The position numbers and the translations under genes were made by a program. The notes beneath the pieces are model-generated. The model saw only the letters and a program-made list of their open reading frames with translations. It was not told where the DNA came from and ran no database searches. From contig NC_051437.1 of the NCBI RefSeq assembly GCF_001649575.2, positions 20,044,397 through 20,108,396 on the forward strand: a stretch of DNA of 64,000 nucleotides, written 5' to 3'. Source of the DNA: Kryptolebias marmoratus. Lineage: Eukaryota > Chordata > Actinopteri > Cyprinodontiformes > Rivulidae. Shown piece after piece: positions 1 through 12,800 of this stretch; position 1 is the first letter of the stretch; each line of letters starts with the position of its first letter.

Positions 1-1822
1 TACCTCCCAATAAATGTTGTTTATGTGGCGAGAAGCACAAATCTATGCTTTCATTTTCTGCATGAATCCCACTTCACAGTCTGATGAGACACACTCTTGG
101 AGAATACAAAGGAAAATCATTTCATGTCATTATTTAGAGTGTTAGTTCAAGTTATCATGGCAATTTCCATGGTCAGGCCCACATTTCTCTGTTACTTTTG
201 TGTTGCGTGGAAACACAGATATGCTTTGGAAGGCAGCTCTCAGGATGTCAATACACTGAAAAAAAAATGCTGGCAGGCTGCGATGAGCAGCCCTTTTCAG
301 AGCGATAACTCATGAAATGTTACATGACACACACTCCTGGAATATTATCCCACTGCCAGCCTGCGGGCGATTGGCTGAGACCTAGCATTCTCCTTTCATG
401 GGCTTGTACATGAGCAGAGAGTGTGCATCTTGCCACACTAGTGGGAATCCTAAAATAAATGTAGCAAGTGGCTCCCAACCTTCATCACCACTCGACTGAA
501 AATGAGATCTTTTTCCCAGTCAGCTCTCTCCATGGCCTATTTTGGACGGCTTGATGGATCGAATGTACCATGACCACAGTTCAACTTGTCTTCCGGTCAT
601 CATCTCCCATTAAATATCAGAAAGCTCACTGTGCAGAACTGAAATCTAGGTTTTTCCACAAAAAAAAAAAAAAGATTCAGGAAGTGATGAAGCATTTATT
701 AGTTGGATTAAAAAAAACTAATGAAGTGTGGGCTCCAACAAGAGTCAGACATTTTAGAAACATACAGTGGGAAACAGTCCAAGAAAAAGGAAATGAACAG
801 CTGTGAGATCTTAGCTTTTATGGAACACATGACACACAGCAATTACCCTACTTTGTACAGCAATTAGTTTCTTTTTAGAATAGTTCTTTCTGATGTTTTT
901 TTTTTCTCAGCTGCAGATAGACGTGGATTAAAGACAGAACTGTCTCATTGATTTAAGCGTCTCCTGTTTCAGTTTCTGTAGCATCAGCTTAAACCCAATT
1001 ACAACAGATTTGGTTGCAGCAGGTCTCCATGGAGTGAATTTTTTTCTGTTTCCCCTTCCTGACTCCTGACTGTGGGAGGAATTTATTTTTTTAATTTGTA
1101 TGTTTAGATGTAATTTTAGAAGGCGGGTCTCTTAGCATATTCATTCATCGTTCCAACTGAAACCTGCACCAAAAACCGAACGTTCATGCTTTAATTAAAA
1201 ATGGAATCATATCTCAGTGAATTGAAAGGGAAAATGTGTTGTGTTTTGTTTTTTAGTTTTTTTTTTTTGGGGGGGGGGGGTGTTTTGGTTGACTTGTTTG
1301 TTTGTTTATGTTGTCTTGTGTTTTCCCCTGTGCACGTCTGAGAAACCATCTTCACGGAACATAATTTCTTCCAGACTGAAAAACACAAGAACTGTGATCT
1401 TGCATGTCAATTGATTCATCTTAATTTGAAAAATATGTTTTGTTGAAAGATAAAAAGAAAAAAAAAATAGAAAAAGAAAAAAAACAGAGACAACTGATGT
1501 TTGGGAAAATATTTCATGTTTCATTTGGAAGCTTCTCTTGCGGTCAGACGGACCCAGAGCCTTTGGGGCTGCTTTTGGAAAGGACACAACTGTGATATAT
1601 GCAGAGTAAATCAATAACCACAGAACGTGTCATCTTAAAAAAAAAAAAGTCTAGGTCCTCTCTGTTGCAGTGTGTACGTACATCATGCCCCAACTGCCAA
1701 CTGGCTCCTGCATGCTGCAGCAGCTGCCTCCAGAGATAAAGTGACTTGTTGCTGATTCTGTGAATGGTTTAAATAAACACCAACCTGTTGCTGTATACCC
1801 CCCCCCTCCTCTAATTTTTCAG
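1..1822. other. casz1 intron (partial), no exon seen
   Basis: AT-rich non-coding sequence leading to the acceptor at 1821-1822. It holds a short A-run (about 660-673), a 12-G run after a T-tract (about 1253-1280) and A-rich stretches near 1450-1485 and 1637-1648. No castor finger motif is visible in any frame, so the preceding coding exon lies left of the window. Confidence 0.7.
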
Positions 1823-1987
1823 AGGTTTACCAGTAAGCAGGATGTGATCAGGCACTACAACATGCACAAGAAGAGGGACAACTCCCTGCAGCATGGCTTC
1901 ATGCGCTTCAGCCCTCTGGATGACTGCAGCGTCTACTATCATGGCTGCCACCTGAATGGAAAAAGTACCCATTACCACTGCATGCAG
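1823..1987 (+). CDS. casz1: casz1 exon A: end of finger unit 1, start of unit 2
   Basis: Fifty-five codons beginning [17 protein letters not shown] (second half of a finger unit whose first half is upstream) and running into the first half of the next unit (CSVYYHGC ... HYHC). The acceptor is a pyrimidine-rich tract ending AG at 1821-1822. The donor is CAG|GTACAC, a weak match to consensus. The exon starts and ends in phase 0. Confidence 0.96.
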
Positions 1988-4900
1988 GTACACTACACAG
2001 GCTCACAGCTCTGCATCCACCTACACACAAACCTACAGTAAAGCCACAAACATGTACAATGGGCACATATGAAGACTTATGTATGCGAACACACGCGCGC
2101 ACACACAAAACTGAAATCCTTGTCCACAATACTTTAGCAATAAATAGAACAAAAATAACCCACTGCTTATGTGAATAAACAGTATAAAATGTTACAAATA
2201 ATTTCAAAATTCAGTGTTGAAAGTTTTTTCAGTTGCTACACAAACAGATGTGAACAGTTAACCAGATTTCAGTTCCAACAAAAGCTAAAGCACGTTGTTA
2301 AGTCCCTTTAAATAACTTTTATACAAATAACTTTATGTGCTTAAAGTGAAGTTAAGAAGGAAACAAAAGCTTCTTCAGCACAACATATCAATATGCTCGC
2401 ATGGGAGACAGTTCCATAGATGCCTTTATCTGTAAAATGAGTTCAAAAAAAAAAAAAAGTGAAAAAGTGTCCTCAAGTAAATTAAAATAAAACATAAGAG
2501 TGAATCCATGTAAGGCTGCTGTTGTTTTACCTACCGTCTCACTGTCTCACTCCTTAATTGGCATGGATAAAACTCAACTAAATGTTTATATAAACTGCAC
2601 ATTTTTCATCTTTTAGTACCAAGCAGCCTGGTAAAGATTATTCCTCCTTCTGGATTTGTTTAATTGTTTTATTCATCTGCTGTGTGTCACTGAGCCGAGG
2701 GCAGCAGAGAATGGCTTGAGATATATATGTTTCTTTCTTTTTTTTTTTTTTACAACGTAATTGTTATTCAGACATTTCAGTCTATGTTTTAACTGTCGCT
2801 GAGAACCTGCAGATGTTGGCATCGGCTCCCATGATTTAGGGCGGAAAAAAAACAGAGTGACATTTTCTTCATTGTTTGACTCAGTATGGAGAAGTTGCCC
2901 GGTTTGCACGGCTGAAAAGTGTCACAGATGATATACAATTGCTGCTTTAAATTCAAACATTACCTGTTTTTTCCCCCACATTGTTGGCTCAAACGACTTG
3001 TTTTTACCAGAATGTTTTAAACTAAAGACTAAGATAGTGATCTTTCTCTCGTGTGGTTTTTTTCTGCCCCACCACCCCTGATTTTTTCCTCTGAGTTACA
3101 GTAAGTTTTGTAGCATCTCTACCATCTCACTCCAAAGATGATTTTCATTTTCTGAAAGGCTGCTTTGCCAGGAAGATACTGTAGTTTCAGAAGCATTCTG
3201 TGACCACCACCTCTTTCAGTCCCTATGTTTTTTTCTTTTTCTTTCCAATTGTCACAACGATGACAAAGATTGTTTCCAATTTCGGGGTTACAATGAAACC
3301 TGTAATGCTCACATGTGCGTTACCACAAATTAAAACAATGAATGTGAGAAAACAACCTTCTTCTACTCATTTCTAGGCCACTAGCATTTTCTTAACCACA
3401 ATGTGCTCCCTTCTCTATAGCTTGTACAGTATATCAGATCTCTTTAAAGCGTAGCATGTCAGAAGCTGCCTTTTTCAAACCTTTCTTGCAAACCGAAACT
3501 CACATGCACGTCGTCAGCCTATATCTTGGTTTCCATCGCTGTGCTTTGTCTCTGCTTCGTAGGTGGGGTGCAGCAAGGTGTACACCAGCACCTCAGATGT
3601 CATGACCCATGAAAACTTCCACAAAAAGAATGCCCAGTTGATCAATGACGGCTTCCAGAGATTTCGAGCCACTGAGGACTGTGGCACAGTTGGATGTCAG
3701 TTCTATGGGCAGAAGACCACACACTTCCACTGCAGGTGAACAAACCTCATGAGGTGGATGGCTCTCACAGTATTGATTTATTTTAACTGTAATAAAACTT
3801 TCTCTAAACACAAATGGGAAAAAAAGAGCCTAAATAAATTTGATATTGGCATCACATTCAATTGTGACTTCTAAACAAACACTTGCTGTGACCATTTACA
3901 AGAAAAATGCTAAAACATCAGCATCAAAGAAGAATAAACATGTGCAGTTCCTCTTTTTAAAGAAAGAAATAAACAGCAGGAAATAGTTCGTAGAAGTGAA
4001 ATCACAACTAAGAAGAGTATTTGACAAGTACACACTCAAAGTTTAGAAGCAAAAAGTTCTCAAGAAATGAAAAAAAAACTATGTAGTATATATAAGAAAC
4101 TAGGTAAGTAAGAAATATTTTTAGAATCCCGTCAGTTTGAAATTAGCATCTAACTTTCATTTTGAAGAGTATGCGTTCCAGAAATATTAATGGAGAGAGT
4201 CACATGGTGGAAAAATCAAGTAATCCTTTAGAAAAAATTCAGTCACCGAATTTCCCTGATTTTCCGTTTTTCTGTGTGAAGGGTTTAAATCTTGTGCACC
4301 CTCTGCACAACTCCCATCTGTAGTGAGATTTCTTTCTAACAGAGCATTATGCTTAATTTTTTTTAAATTCCTGTTATTATTTTCAGACGCCCAGGCTGTA
4401 CGTTCACTTTCAAGAACAAGTGTGACATTGAGAAGCACAAAAGCTACCACATCAAGGATGACGCCTATGCTAAGGATGGCTTTAAGAAGTTCTATAAGTA
4501 TGAGGAATGCAAGTATGAAGGCTGCGTGTACAGCAAGGCCACCAATCACTTCCACTGCATCCGTTCAGGATGTGGCTTCACCTTCACCTCCACCAGCCAG
4601 ATGACCTCCCACAAACGCAAACACGAGCGTCGACACATCCGCTCCTCCGGTGTGATGGGCCTCTCCTCCACCTTCCTGGCTCCTAAAGACGAACCCGAGG
4701 AATCAAGCAATGATGATCTGATGGACTTCTCAGCCATCAGCAGCAAGAACTCCAGCCTGAGTGCCTCACCTACCACCCAGCAGTCCACCACTGTTCCTCA
4801 CTTGTTGACCACACCCACCACCGCCTCTTCCTCCATGCCAGCCCACACCCTCAAGCCTACCCAGTCGATGCCCAGCGTGGGTCAGCGCATGTCCAACCTG

Positions 4901-7900
4901 CTGACTCAGGCTCTACCCAGCAACATACCGGTCCTTGCTCTTCCCAACACCGCTCTGGCCACTTCCAACCCATTCTTCCCCCTCATGTCCAGGCTGCCTC
5001 TCCAACCAGCTGCCAGCCTGATAACAGCAACGTCTTCAGGGGCCCACTCCATGCCCACCAACTCCCCAACCCAAGGCGGCACCACTCTGGGGGGAGACAC
5101 CTCCATGCCATCTACCCCAACCTCCTTTGCCACCTCTTCCATTATGGAGAAGATCTCAGCAAGCAAGGGTCTGATATCACCCATGATGGCAAGACTGGCA
5201 GCTGCCGCCCTGAAGTCTCCCAACAACCCAGACACAGGTATGTCACTGTACAAGGAACCATTGTTGTTCATGTGTTTCATTCAGATAAAGGAAAATCAAA
5301 ATGTTTGCCCTCATGAATCTAAAACCAACAATAAATATGATCTTTTGAAGTGGGGTTTTGTGAAAAGGTTATGAACAATTAATATCTTAGCTCTTTGAAC
5401 AATCTCAGTGTGGAGAAATAGAGTTATGACCCAATTAAATGGCTAATTTGAGCAGGGCCAAGAGCAACATGGATTACTGCCATCTTAAAGCAACTCAAAT
5501 CTGAAAAAAGTAATACTGTTTTTGCAAACACCATTTTGTATTTTTTTACATTGTTGACAAATTTGTATTACATTATCATATTTAAACACTGTTTCGACAA
5601 ATGCTGGTCATTCAGAGCGATCTACAACAGGTAATATATTAGCTGTTACACCTTTCCACAGAAGCCCCCCTTCAAAAGATCTGATCTAACGCTTTAAGAT
5701 AAACAAATATTGATATACATTGTCTGCCTTTGCATATTTTATGTTATTTTACATAAAAACTAAAGTATAAAAATATATGACACACAATAACATTTTTAGT
5801 GGTATGACATCCAAAGAGAGTACTCTAAAAGTAATTGTGGACAAAGTGCTCTCGGAGGTGATCTCCTCCCGAAGTGGAGAGAAAAGCAGGAGAACCTCTG
5901 CTTTCAGGCTTAACGGGACAAACCAGAGGCATGGTCCTCTGCTCTGGATTTGTTATTGTGTTGATCGTTTGTTAGATACCCATAATCCATTTGGAGATAA
6001 ATGCGCTGACAGGGGAGAGTAGAGCCTGTAAAAGTCTCTTATGATGTTCAAAGTGGGGGGCTCTTGGGGGCTTGTGTTGAACATGTTTCCTCATCATCAG
6101 TCTCTTATCTCTGTCTGCCCTCGTTCCAAGCAAATGGAGGTGGAATGAAATTAAGTTCAGAAATTGAAGGAAAAAAAAAACATTTTTTTTGTATCCACTA
6201 TGCAAACTGATAAAAAAGAAGTGAAATCACTGAGGTAGAAATGACTCAATGCACCAGAGCGAGGAAACAGGCTTTGATACAAGAAAGACACACATCAGCA
6301 AGGACGCACTTTTTGAATTTTTAGAAATCTTCCCTTTTCACAAAAACATGTTTAGCATAAACATAATTCAAATAAGTTTGGAGGTAATTGGCTTGTTTAT
6401 CGTGTTGCTCCAAACAAAACCCTTTAAAATGAAAATAAAGTATTTAATTTTGATAATGCACCGTGGAGCGTGCAGTCGCATTCATTTAGAAAAGGTTCTC
6501 CGACTGAGCAGGTGGGGGGTGGATTGTAAAACGGGACCGCTCCGGATGCTGGGAGTGGGGAAGGATTATAATTCCTGGTGGTGTTCCCAGAGCAGGACAG
6601 GCCCGGGGAGAAAGCCGGGGCAGCTGCTCCGGGGAGCCGAGCTGAGCCCAGGCTGTCAGGCTGAGCTCCACCTTTGGGCCTCCAGCAGGTAGCACCAGCA
6701 CTGGGAAGGCACCTGCTGAGGGTGGGGCCTCCGCAGATGGTGCTTCTGCCACCCCTCTCATTTGACTACAGCTCAGATCTCTCTGCTCGGAAACAGGCAG
6801 GCTGAAATAAACTCCCCTCTCTCAATCACATAGATTTTTGTAAAAGTTCTCACAGACACAGGATGGAAGGGTAGCTGTGGTTTTGTTTCTCATATTTGCT
6901 TCATAAAATGTGTGAGCAGGACATTTGGGGCTAAAGTGAGGAGGAAGTGGTTTTTGCTTCTCTGTCAAAAAAGGTGTAAAAGAAGTCACTGTGTTTGAGG
7001 TTATTTTTCACAGTGTTTATTTTCTCATTGGGTTGTGAAACATTGCGTCTTTTACGGCGAATTGAGCCTTTTTCCTGTTTCTGCATTCAGTATTTCTCTT
7101 TTTTTTTTTCTTTTTTTATTAATGTTCCACTCTAATTTACCCCTAAGTGTTTTTCCCAGAGATTCAAGCATCTGAAGGGTTTACTAATTAGACACACGGT
7201 ACAAATGATCTTTCACAAGCTCTGTATCTTATCCGGAGTAATTACATGGTGGTGCATTATTCCTGGATAATTTCCAGAAAGAAGCTGCTTTGAGTCAAAC
7301 TCATTTGTTCTCCCTCCTTAGGAAGTGAATAGAAGAAAATAATTTCATGAAGTGCATTTTTTCTCCATAATCCAACTTAAAAAGTCAACTTATCTTCACA
7401 TTTAGAGAAATCATATTATATTCGGCTTTGTGATCATATGCAGATCATACAGTGAGTGGCTGCTCTTGATGAAATATGCTCTCATTTTGTCTGCGAGTTG
7501 ATTTAATTGTTGACGACAAGGCAGGGTTTGTCTGGCTAGTTAATTTTGGGTATACTCTTATCAAGTTGGGGGAAGGGATGGAGACTTGGTAAGCATTCGG
7601 TGACCTCAAACCAGACGCATTATTGTTTGACTGCTGTTTTCCTTTCAGTCCCACCCCAGCCCCACCCCCCCAGCCCCTCCAACCTCAGCCTTTGTCAAAC
7701 TGAACTGACACTGACACTGACACTTCCCCATCTCGTAGCTTTCAGCTGACAAGGCCCAAGACTGGCTTTTCCACTCCTATTCTGCCTGATATGTCTTTGG
7801 GTCATCTTGTAACGGGGGCGAACTCTGCTCAGTTTCCCCCTTACATAGGCTGGTCTTGATGTGTTTTATTCTCCTGCAACAAAAAAACTAGAGGATCCTC

Positions 7901-9834
7901 ACTAGGCTGAGGGCTAAGGGCACACACTTGGTTGCCCATGACCTTGCCTGTCACTATACCTCAACACCAGCTCTGATTCCTAAACACCAGATTTCCCACA
8001 AAAAAAACAAATGACGGCTGCCGGTGTACTCCAGTTTTAGTGTCTCAGAGGTTATGCCAGAGGTGGCACACCTCCCACTCACATTTATTTTTTAAGATAA
8101 GCCACCACTTATTGTCAGCCAGAAGCTCAGCTTTCTCTGTATAGCCTGAGGACAAATTAATATTTCAATCCCATGGGATTGGGAGGGGGGCAGAATTCAC
8201 CTTCCTGTCAGCGTTTTTTCCTCAGGTCATCCCCTGGTGTTTATTTATTTCAATTCGGCTCCCCTGTCCACACACAGAGCATTTACTGAATACCTATTTG
8301 GAGGAGACTGTGATAGAGAGGTCACGCTATTTGAACCAATCTGATTGGCTGTCAGCTCCAATCTGACCGACATAGCGCTCCTGTTCCTTGTGGGTATGCT
8401 CCGTGGCATTGGCCGCCATCCGTCGTCAGGCCAACAAGAAGCCCGAGAAGGTGGGAAGGGAGGGGGTGGCCAATCTAAGACTGCCACTTTCCCTCAGCAT
8501 TAGCATCTCACTTAATGACCAGTTAAGAGGCAGCCTGGCAAATGAGTTGTGACAAGTGCTGCAGAAAAAGGAGTCTTTTTCCCTCATATCTCCCGCCTCT
8601 CAATCACCATTTAAAAGGCTTGACGGCCTGACATAATTTTGCAATAATTATCACTCAGAGTATTCTTTTCGGGCCAGGACAGAAGTCAGATTGGATCTTG
8701 TCATACGGTAATAATGCTGACCAACAATAACTTTGTTGTCTCTTCTCTTCTCTTCTCTGCATCTCTGGTGTGATCCTCAGGGAATGGGCATCCGGCTTCA
8801 GCCAGCCAGTTCAGTCTGGTTCAAGTGAAGCAGGAGCCTGTGGACGCCAACTCCGGCACTTCCCAAGACTCCACACAGGAGCACAGCCTGGACCTGAGCA
8901 AGAAAGACCACAGGTGATACATTAAAGTTAATTCAAAATTTTCAATATAGATTTTTGTATGGATAATAATAAAATTATTTATCAATTACCCTTCAACATT
9001 CATTTTCCCTTTTTTCATAAGAAGACAGCCTTTTTCTTCTTCATTATACTTGCACACCTTGGTGATAAATAGTAATATTTACTGTTCTCATGCAAATCTT
9101 GACTAAACATTGTTCATTTTCCTTGTTCCAGCAATGAATCAAACGGACACCCTGTACCAGCGAATACATCTCTTTTATCCTCGCTTATGAATAAGGTAAG
9201 ATCCATCCATCAAACGCCTTTCATCCCAAGACAAATTAGCGGGACACGGAGGGGCCTGTTTGTTTTTTAATGTTTCACCGCTAATAAGATGAGTTTGTAT
9301 CATTTAAATTTTCCAGCCATTTTTCATACGGTGTAATTTTCACTGCAACTCTCACAAATTAATATAATGAAGCAGGAGCTGGGTGCCATGCCAGATATAT
9401 AGAGATGTTTGTTTTTTGATGAGCTGTTCTGAACTTGCCGTCCATTTTTTTTCTCCCCCCTTTATACTTTTTTCTTCCCCGCCTCACTCTGCATTTATTT
9501 ATGGAGTTTATAAATTATTTGATTAAAAAGTCAGAGGAGAAAAAAAAAAAAAAAAAACAGGAAGGCGCTGCCCTCATTTTTTAACAAGTTTAAATGTTAG
9601 CGTATGGAAATTTGAATGTGTGTATGTTTTTGTGAAGATTAAAATGGACGTGGTTTTAGCCATACATCTTATCTGACTGTTACAAATGTTCTGGGTGGTT
9701 TCCATCACATTGATGATGTAATGGCAGATTAATCTCCATTTTTTTTTTGCTCTCAACATCTGATCAAGACCTCCTCCATTTCCACTGTATGCTTCTCTTG
9801 CATATATATACTACATATATATGTGTGTGTGTGT

Positions 9835-9872
<38 letters not shown>

Positions 9873-12800
9873 ACACACACACACACACACACATTGTCTG
9901 TTAAATGTTTTCTCCGTCGTTAAACACAAGCAACTCAACTGCTGTCATGTCAGACTTCTGGTGTCTTGATTCAAGCCACCACATAAAAACTTAACAGATG
10001 CCCCGAGAGGATGCATAGCAAACATGTCTGGCCTAAACCCAAGCAAAAGCCTGGATGTTTGTAATTCTGGCTGCTCTCTGTGGATTTGCCAGATTCTGCA
10101 TGTATTTGTTTGTTGGTTTTCACAGCGTCACTAACATATGCAAGCAACAAGCTTACAAATGCTCAGCTAACCCAGCGGCTGATGATTTATGCGCTGTGTG
10201 CTTTGTAGATGTCACAGGTGAACCCTGCCCTCTTCAATGCCATTAACCTAAAAACAGAGCTGGAGGGTGGACAAGCCAATGACTCCTCCGAGGCAGCGCA
10301 GTATCTGAACCGAGTTCTGAAGAGGCCAGAGAACCCCACTGAGATCTGGAGGACATACCTTCGCAGGTGAAAATTTAAAAAAAAAATAGTGATTATAAAG
10401 ACACTAAAAATGCCTAAAAGCTCTGTCTCAGGGAGTACTTTCATCTCTAAAGACTATTTATCCCATGTTTTTAAGCGGAAATGCCCTGAAACAAAGAATT
10501 CAATCTTGCCGGAATGTAGTGACTTACAGTATGACAGACAAAAAAAACATTTACTGTCAGATAACAGGTTGAACCAGTTATCCTCTTTGTTTGGGAAGGC
10601 AATACATTTTTAGTCTTTTTTTATCTCTTCATGCAAAGGTTTGACACGGATGACTTCTGCGAGGCTCAGTGTGACTTTCTTCAGAAAGTGCACTTTCATT
10701 GTTTGGTAGAGGACTGTGGTGCACTATTCAGCACTGTGGATGGGGCCATAAAACACGCTAAGTGAGTGCCACGCCAGTTCTTGTTTAGAAAATACACTGC
10801 TTTGCTTTATTGATCAGTATAAAAATGAGGTTCCATCTTGTCTCTCAGCTTCCACCTTCGAGCCACCTTGAAAGTAAAGCCGGAGTCACAGTTCAGTGAC
10901 GGCAAGGAGTCCGGTGAAGCAGCTCCACTGCAGCCAGTCGCCCCTGTCTCTATAGCCAGTAATCCCTCCATGGATGTGGCGAACCTCACCTCCTCTGGTG
11001 GCTACAGCTCTCCTCCTCCCTCCTTGCTGGCCTGGAAGCAACTGGCTGGCAGCATCCCTCAGATGCCTGCTTCAATGCCCAACCTTCCAGCAAACTCTCC
11101 TCTGGCCACCACCTCCTTGGAAAATGCCAAGCCACAAGTCAAACCTGGTTTTCTGCAGTTCCAGGAAAAGTGTGTGAAGTGCTTGTGTTACATAAAGCAC
11201 AATGTATTGGCTTTGTTTGTTTGTTTGTTTGTTTGTTTATTTTCCAAGACCTGATTTAACCATATTTTCCTTCTTTTTTTTATCCAGCGATCCATGTCTG
11301 GCTACTGATTGCAAGTACTCAAACAAGTTCCACTTCCACTGCTTGTTTGGGAATTGCAAGTATGTGTGCAAGACCTCTGGAAAGGCCGAGTCCCATTGTT
11401 TGGATCACATCAACCCCAACAACAACCTGGTCAATGTCCGTGACCAGTTCTCCTACTACTCTCTTCAGTGTCTCTGTCCCAACCAGGTGAGTGCAGTTTT
11501 CTAACTCAGCCAGGAGCTGGATCACAGACTGTCATCTCTCCAAGGTTTCTAAGTGTGAAGTATGCTATCTATTAGACCAGTATTTGAAGTTATTTGACTC
11601 AAGGCTTTCACAACCACTGCTCCTCGTCTTCCATCTCTGCTGAGAAAGACAGTCGACTCACCCCAGTAATGCCTGTTTATATGTCAATGATGTCATTTTG
11701 ACTGCCGCATTCTCCTCTCAGAAAAGGCCAATTTAGCTGATATTACCCAATAAATCATTGTCACTTGCACAGTAAACAAGGCTGTCTGGAATAGGGCAAA
11801 AATCAGGGGAATGCTTGGCAAATGAAACCTAAATGGCATCCCCCTGCCTGCTCTCATGAGCCAGTATTTGGAGAACGTTTAAATGAATTCATTAATGTGT
11901 CGAAAATCACCCATCTCACGAAAAGTCCCCGCCTCCCCCCTTCCTTCTGCTCCCTCTTCCTCCTCCCTTTAGTCTCCTGAACTGAGCAGATCTTATTCGG
12001 CCTGGTCCTTTGGGATCTGCGCCTCACAAACAGATGGCAGTGTACAGACATGTTGGGGGGGGGTGAGAGCCTGATAGAGGGAAGTAATTGTACTTAGAAA
12101 TCTGGGATATTCCAAACGGCCAAAAAGGAAAATGTGTTGACTTTGCACACCAGATAAATCAAACAAAATTAATCATCTGCGTTTGGCTTATTTGTCTCCA
12201 CTTACAGCACTGCGAGTTCAGAATGAGGGGCCACTATCACTGTCTGAGGCCTGGCTGCTTCTTCGTCACTAACATCACCACCAAGCTGCCGTGGCACATC
12301 AAGAAGCACGAGAAGGCAGAACGCAGAGCCGCCAACGGCTTTAAATATTTCACCAAGAGGGAGGAGTGCGGGAGGCTGGGTAAGAATGAAAATTACTTTG
12401 ATCATGTGAACGTTTTGGCCACAGAAACCTCCAAGTGATCATGAAGCAGCTTTTGATCATATTTTGCCAAGCAAGGTGTGTGCATTGAAAAGGGTTTACA
12501 GTGAGAAAGATGTAGATTGATTTGTTCTGTCTGTTGCAAGAGGATATTCTTTGTTTACAAAGGGAGAGAGACCAGTGTTGGCAAACATGGTGTTGAGCTT
12601 TGTGAGCAGTTTAATAGTCATAAAACAAGGCTGCCTTGTAGATTTTGTCTCTCCATTTTTGTATATTCACAATGGCACCTCAAGTCCCAAAGGAAGTCTC
12701 GCCTGTACTGCTTTATGAGCAATAATGTCAAAGAGGGCAATCACATCCAGGTTGTTTTCCTCTTTCTTTTGCCCCCGTCAGAAATGAGCAATTAGGTTTG

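Noticed and set aside
5777..6692. Open frames in casz1 intron C-D
   Set aside because: No domain, no repeat-free support, no matching splice phases.
12517..12795. Cysteine-rich open frame in a casz1 intron
   Set aside because: Cys/His spacing does not match castor or C2H2 fingers and no splice sites fit; likely chance.
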